Shown here: positions 17,716 to 26,011 of the stretch, piece by piece
Position numbering within the stretch: the first letter of the stretch is position 1
Layout of the letters: every line of letters begins with the position of its first letter
From: an uncultured Paracoccaceae bacterium
Lineage (GTDB): Bacteria; Pseudomonadota; Alphaproteobacteria; Rhodobacterales; Rhodobacteraceae
Length of the DNA: 64,000 nt
Assembly (NCBI GenBank): GCA_947503925.1
Contig: CANNFQ010000001.1
Span: 558,001 to 622,000, forward strand
Reading direction: 5' to 3'
Position numbers and translations under genes: made by a program
Notes under the pieces: generated by a model
Database searches by the model: none
What the model was told of the DNA's origin: nothing
What the model saw: the letters and a program-made list of their open reading frames with translations, nothing else

Positions 17716-19569
17716 TCATATCTCTTGCGCCTTTTCCAGCTTTTCAAGTGCTGCCATCCACAAGGCTTCTGCCCGCTCCAACCCGTCCATGACTTCGGCA
17801 TATTTCTTGTTCCATGTCGCCAACTCGCCGGCCTTGCCGTCTTCGTAAAGTGCGGGATCGGCGAGTTTCTTGGCAAGTTTGTCGCGCATCTCATTGATTT
17901 TATTGATGCGTTCTTCGTTCTTGCGAACTTCGGCACGCAGGTTTTGCAACGCCTCGCGTGTGGGTCTAGCTGATTTGGCGGGTTTGGGTTTGTCTCTCTC
18001 TGTTGGCTTATCTGGCGACAGCAGCATTTTGCGGTAGGCGGGCAGGTCATCGTCATAGGGTTTGACATGCCCGTCTTTGACCAGCCAGAGCCGGTCAGCG
18101 ACCATGCTAAGCAGGTGCATGTCGTGACTGACGAGGATGACGGCGCCGGAATATGCGGTGAGCGCCTCGACCAGTGCCTCGCGCGACTCGATATCAAGGT
18201 GGTTTGTAGGTTCGTCGAGGATCAGCAGGTGTGGTGCGGGCAGGGTGGCGAGCAACAGCGAAAGGCGCGCTTTTTGTCCGCCGGAGAGCCTGCCGACTTC
18301 GGTATCGGCCTGGTCCGCGCCAAGCCCAAAGCCGGCAAGGCGGGCGCGGAGTTTGGCTTGCCCTTCACTGGGCCGTTCGCGGAACAGGTGGTCGAGCGGT
18401 GTTTCTTCGACCCGCAGCTCATCCACTTGGTGCTGGGCAAAGAAGCCGATCCGCAGCTTGTTGGAGCGCACCATCTTACCACGCGCGACAGGCAGGCGGT
18501 CGGACAGCATCTTTGACAGCGTTGATTTACCCTCTCCATTGCGGCCCAGCAGGGCGATCCTGTCATCCTGATCGATGCGCAGGTTCAGATCATGCAAGAC
18601 GATATGGTTGCCATAGCCGACGGCGGCGCCTTCGGTGGCGATGATCGGAGGTGAGAGTTCCTCGGGCTCTGGAAAGGTAAAGACAGTGCGCGCCGCGTCT
18701 TCGGGCGCGCGGATGGTTTCCATCTTTTCGAGCATCTTGACGCGGGATTGGGCCTGTTTGGCTTTTGAGGCCTTGGCCTTGAACCGGTCCACGAAGGCTT
18801 GCAGATGGGCCCGCTGCGCATCCTGTTTCTTGGCCGCAGCCGCCTGCACCGCGCGTTTTGCCGCGCGCTGTTTGGCGAAACTGTCATAGGGGCCAGTGTA
18901 GTAGGTCAGGCCCTTGTCTTCGAGATGCAGGATGCCGCCGACGGAGCGGTTCAGAAGTTCCCGATCGTGGCTGACGATCAACACCGTGTGTGGGTATTTG
19001 ACAAGATACGTCTCCAGCCACAACGCGCCTTCAAGATCGAGATAGTTGGTCGGTTCATCGAGCAGCAAAAGATCAGGCTCACTGAACAAGACAGCGGCGA
19101 GCGCGACACGCATGCGCCACCCACCCGAGAAGGCAGAGCAAGGCATCCTTTGTTCGTCATTGGTGAATCCAAGGCCGCGGAGGATGGTGGCCGCCCGCGC
19201 CTCGGCCGACCATGCATCGATATCGGCAAGCCGGGTCTGGACTTCGGCAATGCGGCTTGGGTCAGATGCTGTTTCGGCCTCTGCTAGCAGGGCCTCGCGC
19301 TCTGTATCGGCGCGCAGGACGGTGTTGATCAGGCTAACCTCGTTGCCCGGCACTTCCTGGCTGACACCACCGATCTTCCAGCCTTTAGGGATGTTAACAT
19401 TGCCAGTGTCCAGCACCATCTCACGCCGGATCACCCGGAAAAGTGTCGTCTTGCCAGAGCCGTTTCGGCCGACCAAACCGACCTTATGACCGGTCGGAAT
19501 CGTGACCGTCGCATTTTCGACGAGCGTGCGGCCTTCCACAGAATATGTGATGTCTGAAATCTTGAGCAT
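17716..19569 (-). CDS. ABC-F family ATP-binding protein
   Basis: A 617-aa soluble protein with two ABC ATPase domains and no membrane segment. Domain 1 has Walker A GRNGSGKT and signature FSGGWRMR with LLLDEPTNYLD. An interdomain linker rich in Lys, Ala and Gln (about 230-300) is the P-site tRNA interaction motif region. Domain 2 has GRNGEGKS, signature LSGGQKARL and LILDEPTNHLD. A C-terminal charged coiled coil (about 535-617) follows. This is the Uup/YheS type of ABC-F factor, which acts on stalled ribosomes. Confidence 0.93.
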   Translation of the reverse strand: MLKISDITYSVEGRTLVENATVTIPTGHKVGLVGRNGSGKTTLFRVIRREMVLDTGNVNIPKGWKIGGVSQEVPGNEVSLINTVLRADTEREALLAEAETASDPSRIAEVQTRLADIDAWSAEARAATILRGLGFTNDEQRMPCSAFSGGWRMRVALAAVLFSEPDLLLLDEPTNYLDLEGALWLETYLVKYPHTVLIVSHDRELLNRSVGGILHLEDKGLTYYTGPYDSFAKQRAAKRAVQAAAAKKQDAQRAHLQAFVDRFKAKASKAKQAQSRVKMLEKMETIRAPEDAARTVFTFPEPEELSPPIIATEGAAVGYGNHIVLHDLNLRIDQDDRIALLGRNGEGKSTLSKMLSDRLPVARGKMVRSNKLRIGFFAQHQVDELRVEETPLDHLFRERPSEGQAKLRARLAGFGLGADQADTEVGRLSGGQKARLSLLLATLPAPHLLILDEPTNHLDIESREALVEALTAYSGAVILVSHDMHLLSMVADRLWLVKDGHVKPYDDDLPAYRKMLLSPDKPTERDKPKPAKSARPTREALQNLRAEVRKNEERINKINEMRDKLAKKLADPALYEDGKAGELATWNKKYAEVMDGLERAEALWMAALEKLEKAQEI

Positions 19570-19643
19570 GAGAGGCGCTATGCTAGATCTGGGGTGTCAG
19601 GTCAATTGGTGGGGCGGTGCAAAATTCTTCCAAGGATTTTAGT

Positions 19644-19665
19644 CAAAGTTTTTCAAAAAACTTTG
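19644..19665. repeat. AT-rich inverted repeat after the MFS gene
   Basis: Arms CAAAGTTTTT and AAAAACTTTG (10 bp each) are separated by CA, directly next to the MFS stop codon. The adjoining sequence (ATTTTAG just before it on the plus strand) resembles the core of the palindromes between cysS and cimA, suggesting a small dispersed element. It could also serve as a weak 3' hairpin for the MFS mRNA. Confidence 0.5.
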
Positions 19666-20976
19666 TCAGCCCTGCGTCGGCCAATGGCGGTGCTCATCAT
19701 CGATGATCAGGGGATGCGCGTGCCGTTCGTGATCACCTTTCAGATGCGGGTGATCTTTGGGCAAATTGGGGTGACGATGGGGGACAATGACCGGGTCACC
19801 GACGGGCCAAAGTTTCATTGCTGTGACCAACCCGATGCCGCCAAGCGTGCCCAGCACGGCAAAGGTAGTTTTCGTGTCACAGGCTGTCATAACGTTGCCG
19901 GCGAGCGGGTAGGCGATCAGCCAGCCTAAGTGTGATAAGGCAAATTGTGCGGTGAACACGGATGGCTGATCTTCACTGTGGGCCGAACGCCGTATCAACC
20001 GGCCTTGAGGTGTAAGCGTTGTGGCATAGCCGACCCCCATCAGCAGCCACAGAGCAAGAAGCAGGGTCCAGCCGGGGATGATGAACGCTTGCACGACCAT
20101 CAACAGCGTCAGCAAACCCGCGCCGAAGATCATCACCGGCCGGTCGCTGAACCTTTTCAGAAGTCTGGGTAGGCTGAGCGCGGCGAGCATGGAGCCGCCC
20201 CCGAAACAGGCCAAAGCAATGGCGACGTCGCGATCATTGCCGCCAAAGCCGCTGCGCACGACCACCACGGTATTGACGAGGACGAACGCGCTCGCAGCAG
20301 CGGCGGTAACGGTCAGAGCGAGCAGACCACGCAACCTTGGTGTGGCAAGGTAGATCCGTGTGCCGCGTGTCAGCCGTTCTCGGAAAGGGCGGGCTTTGCC
20401 CCGCTGGCGTTTGGGTAATGTCGTTGCCTGGATCAAGAGGGCAGAGACCACAAATCCGATCACCGTGCCCCCAAATAGCCAATGATAGCTGATGAAGAGC
20501 AGCAGCAGACCCGCCAGTGCGGGGCTGAGCAGGTTTTCGAGGTCATAGATCACACGAGACAGGGACAGGGCGCGCGCATAGTCGTCCTCGTCCTTCAGAA
20601 CATCGGGAATGACGGCCTGAAACGTCGGCGTGAAGGTGGCCGATGCCGTTTGCAGCAGGAAAATCGCCAGATAGATCTGCCAGACCTCTGTAATGAAAGG
20701 TAGAAACAGCGCAACACCGGCCCGGGTCACATCTGCGCAGATCAGGACGGGTTTGCGCGGGATGTTGGACAGAAGCGCGCCTGCGATGGGCGCAAGCCCC
20801 ACATAGGCAATCATTTTGATCGCATAGGCGGTGCCCAGCACGGCGCCAGCGGCAGGGCCCGCAAGGTCATAGGCAAGAAGCCCCAGCGCAACGGTCAAAA
20901 GCCCGGTGCCAAGCAGCGCCACGACCTGCGCTGCAAGTAGGCGCCCAAAGATGGGATGAAAGATCAGCCGCCACAT
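19666..20976 (-). CDS. MFS transporter with His-rich C-terminal tail
   Basis: A 436-aa major facilitator protein. About ten to twelve membrane helices are visible, starting with LLAAQVVALLGTGLLTVALGLLAYDL and including the loop SNIPRKPVLICADVTRAG between helices 2 and 3, typical of the DHA/enterobactin-exporter-like MFS group. The last ~41 residues form a soluble tail with nine histidines plus many Asp and Glu (HRHPN, DHPHLKGDHERHAH, EHRHW), which may bind metal ions. The substrate is unknown; a link with metal or a metal-chelate is only a suggestion. Confidence 0.82.
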   Translation of the reverse strand: MWRLIFHPIFGRLLAAQVVALLGTGLLTVALGLLAYDLAGPAAGAVLGTAYAIKMIAYVGLAPIAGALLSNIPRKPVLICADVTRAGVALFLPFITEVWQIYLAIFLLQTASATFTPTFQAVIPDVLKDEDDYARALSLSRVIYDLENLLSPALAGLLLLFISYHWLFGGTVIGFVVSALLIQATTLPKRQRGKARPFRERLTRGTRIYLATPRLRGLLALTVTAAAASAFVLVNTVVVVRSGFGGNDRDVAIALACFGGGSMLAALSLPRLLKRFSDRPVMIFGAGLLTLLMVVQAFIIPGWTLLLALWLLMGVGYATTLTPQGRLIRRSAHSEDQPSVFTAQFALSHLGWLIAYPLAGNVMTACDTKTTFAVLGTLGGIGLVTAMKLWPVGDPVIVPHRHPNLPKDHPHLKGDHERHAHPLIIDDEHRHWPTQG

Positions 20977-21011
20977 GAACGCAGGCTAGCCCCAAGCGCA
21001 GTGTGGTGCAA

Positions 21012-22067
21012 TCAGCCCCAGATATCCCCGATGGTGAAACCTGTCGGGAACGGGTCCGTTGGATCAAGCAGATATTGAGACAGGCCGCTGATCCATCCCC
21101 GCCCCGACAGGCTTGGCACGATGGCGTGATAGGGGCCAACCTTGGTGACCCTCTCGATCCGGCCTGTGAAGGTGGTCCCAAGCGGACCTGCGTTAACGTA
21201 GGTATCACCGACCTGGAGTTCGCCACGCCGATGCAGAACCGCCATCTTGGCACAGGTACCGGTGCCGCAAGGGGACCGGTCAAGTACGCCCGATATCGCG
21301 TGCGGGTCGTCTGGATTGAATGTGCCAGAGGAGAGGGTGATTGCCCCGCGCCCGTCGGTTCCGGGGTCAGTCGGCGATGCCGTCAGTTGCGCAATTGTAG
21401 GGCCTTTGATGGCCGGGTTGTCAGGATGGCTGACGGGGTATTGCGCCACGGCTGCTGTGCGCATCGCCTCGGACGCCCGGGTAATGGCGGTGCCATTGGC
21501 GGCAATTGGGTCGATCCCGAATTGCGCGGCATCAGCGATGACAAAGAACATCCCGCCCCAAGCAATATCGACCCTGATTGTGCCGTATCCGGGCACATCA
21601 AGTGGCACGTTCAGATGCGCTACAAAGGCGGGAACGTTTTCGAAACCGACACGTTCCACCTTGCCATCCTTACAGGTGGCGGTGACGTCGATAACACCCG
21701 CAGGTGCCTCTAGCCGTAGCTTGGTCATGGGTTCCTGCATCGGAATGATGCCGGTTTCCAGCAGGACCGTTGTCACACAGATTGCGTTACTGCCGGACAT
21801 CGGGGGGTATTCTGTCTGCTCCATGATGATGAAACCTGCATCGGCTGTGAGGTCACAAGGCGGAACAAGCGCGTTGCAACATAGGGCCGGGTTGCCGCGT
21901 GGTTCTTGCAGCATCAGGGTACGGATGTCGTCGTGATTGGCCTGCATATATTGCATCTTCTCCATCACGGAATTGCCGGGCAAGTGCGGCATGCCGCCGG
22001 TGATAACGCGGCCACCTTCGCCTTCGGCATGGGCCTCCACTGCGGTGATCATCCGTGTTGCGCGCAT
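21012..22067 (-). CDS. proline racemase family enzyme, probable trans-3-hydroxy-L-proline dehydratase
   Basis: A 351-aa member of the proline racemase/hydroxyproline epimerase family. The second catalytic cysteine is intact (Cys267 in DRSPCGTGTC), but the first is replaced by Ser91 in PPMSGSNAIC. Racemases and 4-hydroxyproline epimerases have Cys in both places; a Ser or Thr in the first position is associated with trans-3-hydroxyproline dehydratase activity. So dehydration of trans-3-hydroxy-L-proline (a collagen component) is the better call than racemisation. No other hydroxyproline genes are adjacent. Confidence 0.82.
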   Translation of the reverse strand: MRATRMITAVEAHAEGEGGRVITGGMPHLPGNSVMEKMQYMQANHDDIRTLMLQEPRGNPALCCNALVPPCDLTADAGFIIMEQTEYPPMSGSNAICVTTVLLETGIIPMQEPMTKLRLEAPAGVIDVTATCKDGKVERVGFENVPAFVAHLNVPLDVPGYGTIRVDIAWGGMFFVIADAAQFGIDPIAANGTAITRASEAMRTAAVAQYPVSHPDNPAIKGPTIAQLTASPTDPGTDGRGAITLSSGTFNPDDPHAISGVLDRSPCGTGTCAKMAVLHRRGELQVGDTYVNAGPLGTTFTGRIERVTKVGPYHAIVPSLSGRGWISGLSQYLLDPTDPFPTGFTIGDIWG

Positions 22068-22209
22068 CCTGTCGTCCTTTCATCGCTTCTAAAGAGCATT
22101 GCCTGCACCCGCACTGCCTGCAAAGCAAAATCTGCCCCCTTTTCATGGCGAGGGGGCCATGTTAGGGGGCTGCCAAAGCATAACCCTAGCAATGAAAGAC
22201 CCTGAAAAC

Positions 22210-22632
22210 ATGGCGATCCAGCGTACATTCAGCATCATCAAACCCGACGCAACAAAGCGGAACCTGACCGGTCAGATCGTGGCCAAATTCGAAGAGGCCG
22301 GTTTGCGCATCGTGGCGTCAAAGCGCATCCAGTTGACACTGGCGCAGGCGCAGCAGTTCTACGGCGTCCATTCTGAGCGCCCGTTCTTTGGCGAATTGTG
22401 CGAATTCATGATTTCCGAGCCGATTGTGGTGCAGGTTCTGGAAGGCGAAGACGCCATTGCCAAGAACCGCGAAGTTATGGGTGCCACAAACCCTGCGGAT
22501 GCGGCTGATGGCACGATCCGCAAGGAATTTGCCCTGTCGATCGGCGAAAACTCCGTTCACGGATCAGATGCGCCCGAAACGGCTGCCGAAGAAATCGCAT
22601 TCTTCTTTTCCGGACTTGAATTGGTCGGATAA
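22210..22632 (+). CDS. ndk: nucleoside diphosphate kinase
   Basis: A 140-aa Ndk that balances NTP pools by transferring phosphate from ATP to NDPs. It opens [18 protein letters not shown]; the phosphorylated histidine is His117 in ENSVHGSDA. The ATG at 22210 gives exactly the usual length. The gene is convergent with the DUF4112 gene, with a GGGG-TGAA-CCCC hairpin in the 18-bp gap. Confidence 0.97.
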   Translation: MAIQRTFSIIKPDATKRNLTGQIVAKFEEAGLRIVASKRIQLTLAQAQQFYGVHSERPFFGELCEFMISEPIVVQVLEGEDAIAKNREVMGATNPADAADGTIRKEFALSIGENSVHGSDAPETAAEEIAFFFSGLELVG

Positions 22633-22633
22633 A

Positions 22634-22649
22634 TTGGGGTGAACCCCGA
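22634..22649. terminator. short bidirectional hairpin between convergent genes
   Basis: GGGG (22636-22639) and CCCC (22644-22647) enclose a TGAA tetraloop, extended by T-G and T-A pairs. It lies exactly between the stops of ndk and the DUF4112 gene. There is no T-tract, so termination efficiency is uncertain. Confidence 0.4.
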
Positions 22650-22650
22650 C

Positions 22651-23070
22651 CTACGCAAGCAGGTTGGGGTTTGACCACGCAACAGTTTTGATGGTCGTCC
22701 GCACGGGTTTGGCGCGGGCGGCTTTTTTGTTCAAGTCACGCTCTAGCGCTTTGAAATTGCGGATATTTGCGCAGTAGATTACGTCAAATAGATCACCAAA
22801 AACCGGGATCATTCCGATGGCGGTATCAAAGACCGTGTTCAACACCATATAGGTCAGAGTACCGGGTGAGGCGCCAAGTTTGCGTGCCTGATTGATCATC
22901 CATAGCCCCGGCAAAGCCGTCAGAAGGTCACCGACAACTGGGATAAACCCCACAATATTGTCGAGGCCGATTTTAATCGGCGTGCGTGGAATCTGGAAAA
23001 TTGCGTCCATCCGCCATGCCAGTTTGCGCAGGCGGTCGAGTTCAAAATCAATGTTTGTTTCTATGTTCAT
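22651..23070 (-). CDS. DUF4112 domain membrane protein
   Basis: A 139-aa protein with the DUF4112 pattern: LAWRMDAIFQIPRTPIKIGL, then the repeated motif GFIPVVGDLLTALPGLW and GMIPVFGDLFDVIYCAN, each around a hydrophobic helix. These P-V-x-G-D repeats suggest two re-entrant or membrane helices. A basic C-terminal tail follows. The function of the family is unknown. Confidence 0.85.
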   Translation of the reverse strand: MNIETNIDFELDRLRKLAWRMDAIFQIPRTPIKIGLDNIVGFIPVVGDLLTALPGLWMINQARKLGASPGTLTYMVLNTVFDTAIGMIPVFGDLFDVIYCANIRNFKALERDLNKKAARAKPVRTTIKTVAWSNPNLLA

Positions 23071-23111
23071 ACCATTAACATACGCGATTCTCGCGTTGAT
23101 GTGAAGGGTAT

Positions 23112-23444
23112 TTACTTTGGATTAACCTCGATAACACCGATCTGGTTCATAAAGGCTTCTAATTCAGAGCGGTCCTGGTCAAAGCTTTGCGTCTTGATCT
23201 TGTCGAACTGTTTTCGCAAGGTCTTCTTTTCCTCGCCCTTGCAGTCATTCCAAGGACGGCCCTGTAGCGCCATGTGCAGCACATAGTAGCCGATGAAATG
23301 CGGCTTTGATCCGTTTTCGAGAAGTTTGCTATAGGCTGCATCGGCACCCAGCGCGTGCAGTTGTTCTGCGCTGGTAATGCCCACCTTGATGAACGCCTTT
23401 TCGAAGGCGGGGCCGATATTGCGGATGGTTGTCAGTGCTGCCAT
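23112..23444 (-). CDS. TfoX C-terminal domain protein
   Basis: A 110-aa protein consisting of the TfoX/Sxy C-terminal helix-hairpin-helix domain: RNIGPAFEKAFIKVGITSAEQL, then LGADAAYSKLL and HFIGYYVLHMALQGRPWND. In gamma-proteobacteria TfoX promotes competence gene expression, but the N-terminal TfoX domain is missing here and the single domain's role is unknown. The ATG at 23444 (MAALTTIRNIG) is preferred; a longer reading frame upstream looks non-coding. Confidence 0.8.
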   Translation of the reverse strand: MAALTTIRNIGPAFEKAFIKVGITSAEQLHALGADAAYSKLLENGSKPHFIGYYVLHMALQGRPWNDCKGEEKKTLRKQFDKIKTQSFDQDRSELEAFMNQIGVIEVNPK

Positions 23445-23557
23445 GGCACCATGATAGCCATCGCGAAAAAAAGGGCCAGAGGGGCGAGGCAAGATCGGGG
23501 AGGGCGATCCGGCGGCAGCATACCCCACTGACCAAATTCGTACGTTGTGTTGCGGGC

Positions 23558-23686
23558 TTAAATGCTCGCGTAGTCGGTGAAAACCGGGGCCGTTGGTTTG
23601 CCATTTGACTGCAAAGTTGCTGCTGTCGGTGCCTGTGGCTTTGCTTCGGGCTTCGGTGTTTCGCTTGGTGGTTTAGAAGAGGCCAT
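23558..23686 (-). CDS. small (42-aa) Pro/Lys/Ala-rich protein
   Basis: A short frame with ATG at 23686 and TAA at 23558-23560. It starts MASSKPPSETPKPEAKPQAP and ends TDYASI; no signal or membrane segment, probably disordered. An AAGGACC ribosome site lies 5-11 bases ahead of the ATG. It is isolated from its neighbours, so support is the start context and a composition that looks protein-like rather than random. Function unknown. Confidence 0.5.
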   Translation of the reverse strand: MASSKPPSETPKPEAKPQAPTAATLQSNGKPTAPVFTDYASI

Positions 23687-23828
23687 TTTTCTGGTCCTTT
23701 TTCGATACTGATAAAAATAAACGACTAACTATGCTTGATAGTGTAGCCAGCTTACCTTCATTCAGACCAGCCTGTCTGGTTCTTAGCGTGCTTGTGACGT
23801 GACAAAAATGTGACCCATCGTGCAGGTT

Positions 23829-25880
23829 TTAATTGGATTTACGACGAGGTGTCGCATTCCCACCCTTTCCTAACCCCTTGCGAGGTTTGGGTTTTCCGCC
23901 GGGTGGCGTGAAACGCTTTGACGTATCTTTTGCGTTACTTGCTGGTTTTTCGCCCGATTTGCCTGCTCTCGGTTTGCCGGGTTTTGTGTCAGAGTTGTAA
24001 CCGGATTTTCCTTTTTGTGAGGGCTTCTTGCCACCTGATTTGCCCTTATGTGGCGGTTTCGCGCGTTTTTCGACCAATGCGTCGCCGTGATCGCGCCGCG
24101 CGGGTTTGCTGCGTGGCTTGCGGTTTGATGTATCATCTGCCGCACCCGGAATTGGCTGAATAGCCGCGACATCCTGCTGTCGGGAGGGCGGTGGCGTGGA
24201 CTGGTCGCGCGGTGCCCGTTTGGGTTTGTCATAGTCACGCTTGGGTTTGTCGTAATCCCGTTTTGTTTTGCGCGGTCCCCGTTCGCCCAATTGCGGTGGC
24301 CCATCCAAGGCGCGCAGGCTTGCCTGGTTTTCAAGCTGCATATCCTTACCGACGGATTTAAGGAAACCGTTAACGGCGGGTTCGGCGATTTCGACGAAGG
24401 TTTCATTGGACTGGATACGGATCGCGCCAATCTCGTTTTTCGTGATCCCACCTGCCTTGCAGATCATCGGCAAAAGCCAGCGTGCTTCGGCTTTGCCTTC
24501 GCGGCCAACATCGACGCTGAACCATTTGGAGGGGCCAAAGCTTTTGGTCTCGCGCGGTTTGCGTTCCTTTGCCGCCGGGCCGTCCTTGTATTCGCTGATG
24601 AATTCAGGCGCGGATTGTTTGCCTGCAAAAAGGCGCAGATAAGCGGCGGCGATTTTTTCCGGCGCATGCTCAGCCAGAAGGCGTTGGGCAAATACCTGTT
24701 CGTCTTCGTTGAACTCCTCTGACCAGACGGGATCGGTCAAAAGCCGCTCTTCGTCCTTTTTTGTCACGTCATCGGCGGTGGGGGGCGTGGCCCAAGTTGC
24801 GGATAGCTTGCCCCATTTCAGCAGGTTTTCACCGCGCCGTTTCATCTTGGCCGGGACGATCATGGCGGAGATGCCTTTGCGCCCCGCGCGGCCCGTGCGG
24901 CCTGAGCGGTGCAGCAAGGTTTCAGCGTTGGTTGGTAGCTCCGCGTGGATCACAAGTTCCAGATTGGGCAGGTCGATGCCCCGCGCAGCCACGTCGGTGG
25001 CCACGCAAACCCGTGCGCGCCCGTCGCGCATGGCTTGCAGTGCGTTGGAGCGTTCGGATTGTGTCAGTTCGCCAGAGAGCGCCACGACAGAGAAGCCTCG
25101 GTTTGACAGCCGCGTTGTCAGCCGTGTCACCATCGCGCGGGTATTGGCGAAGACGATGGCGTTGGGCGCGTCATAATAGCGTAACGTATTGATAATGGCC
25201 GCATCTATGTCGTGATTGGCGACGCTGAGCGCGCGGTATTCGATATCGGCGTGCTGGGTTTCCTTGGTCGTTGTTTTGATCCGCACCGCGTCGCGCTGGT
25301 AGGATTTCGCCAGCGTCGCGATCATCGGCGGGACGGTGGCGGAAAAGAGCAGGGTGCGCCGGGTTTCGGGTGCCTGATCAAGGATGAATTCAAGGTCTTC
25401 GCGAAAGCCGAGGTCAAGCATCTCGTCGGCTTCGTCCAGCACAACCGCCTTGATTTCATTGAGATTTATCGTGCCGCGCATGATGTGATCGCGCAGTCGC
25501 CCAGGGGTTGCGACTACAATATGTGCGCCCCGTTCAAGGCTGCGCCGTTCGTCCCGGAAATCCATACCGCCGACGCAAGAGGCCAGTGTCGCGCCGGCAC
25601 CGGCGTAAAGCCATTGCAGTTCTCGTTTGACCTGCAACGCCAGTTCGCGGGTTGGTGCGATGATCAGAGCGAGCGGATGAGATGCGGTGCCTAAGTTGCC
25701 GTCATCATTCAAAATTGTTGGCCCGATGGCTAAGCCGAACCCAACCGTCTTGCCTGATCCGGTCTGGGCCGAGACGAGCAGGTCTTGGCCTTCCAATTCG
25801 GGTTCGGTCACGGCGGATTGGACCGGGGTCAGGTCATTATAACCCTGTTTGGCAAGGGCGTCGGCAAGGGTCTGGAGCAT
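23829..25880 (-). CDS. DEAD-box RNA helicase with DbpA-type RNA-binding domain
   Basis: A 683-aa helicase. Motifs in order: Q motif near DLTPVQSA, Walker A SAQTGSGKT, PTRELALQV, TPGRLRDH, DEAD in VVLDEADEML, SAT, and the C-terminal HRSGRTGRAG. Residues about 470-540 resemble the DbpA/DeaD RNA-binding domain (RWLLPMICKAGGITKNEIGAIR). The last ~130 residues are very basic and Gly/Lys/Pro-rich. It is likely a ribosome-assembly or cold-shock helicase (DeaD-like). The ATG at 25880 gives the usual start MLQTLADALAKQGY. Confidence 0.92.
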   Translation of the reverse strand: MLQTLADALAKQGYNDLTPVQSAVTEPELEGQDLLVSAQTGSGKTVGFGLAIGPTILNDDGNLGTASHPLALIIAPTRELALQVKRELQWLYAGAGATLASCVGGMDFRDERRSLERGAHIVVATPGRLRDHIMRGTINLNEIKAVVLDEADEMLDLGFREDLEFILDQAPETRRTLLFSATVPPMIATLAKSYQRDAVRIKTTTKETQHADIEYRALSVANHDIDAAIINTLRYYDAPNAIVFANTRAMVTRLTTRLSNRGFSVVALSGELTQSERSNALQAMRDGRARVCVATDVAARGIDLPNLELVIHAELPTNAETLLHRSGRTGRAGRKGISAMIVPAKMKRRGENLLKWGKLSATWATPPTADDVTKKDEERLLTDPVWSEEFNEDEQVFAQRLLAEHAPEKIAAAYLRLFAGKQSAPEFISEYKDGPAAKERKPRETKSFGPSKWFSVDVGREGKAEARWLLPMICKAGGITKNEIGAIRIQSNETFVEIAEPAVNGFLKSVGKDMQLENQASLRALDGPPQLGERGPRKTKRDYDKPKRDYDKPKRAPRDQSTPPPSRQQDVAAIQPIPGAADDTSNRKPRSKPARRDHGDALVEKRAKPPHKGKSGGKKPSQKGKSGYNSDTKPGKPRAGKSGEKPASNAKDTSKRFTPPGGKPKPRKGLGKGGNATPRRKSN

Positions 25881-26011
25881 GGGGCGGCTTTCTGGGCTGT
25901 CGGCCCCGGCCACTACGCCTGTTGCGTCCCCTTGTATAGGGGGTTTCGTGTTCGTCGTTGCGATTTAAGCGGTCGGCATCACGTCGGCAAAGCGTCGGCG
26001 CGACGTCGGGC

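Noticed and set aside
23762..23785. A hairpin (ACCAG/CTGGT) as a terminator upstream of the small protein
   Set aside because: No T-tract follows on either strand and it does not sit at the end of a gene.
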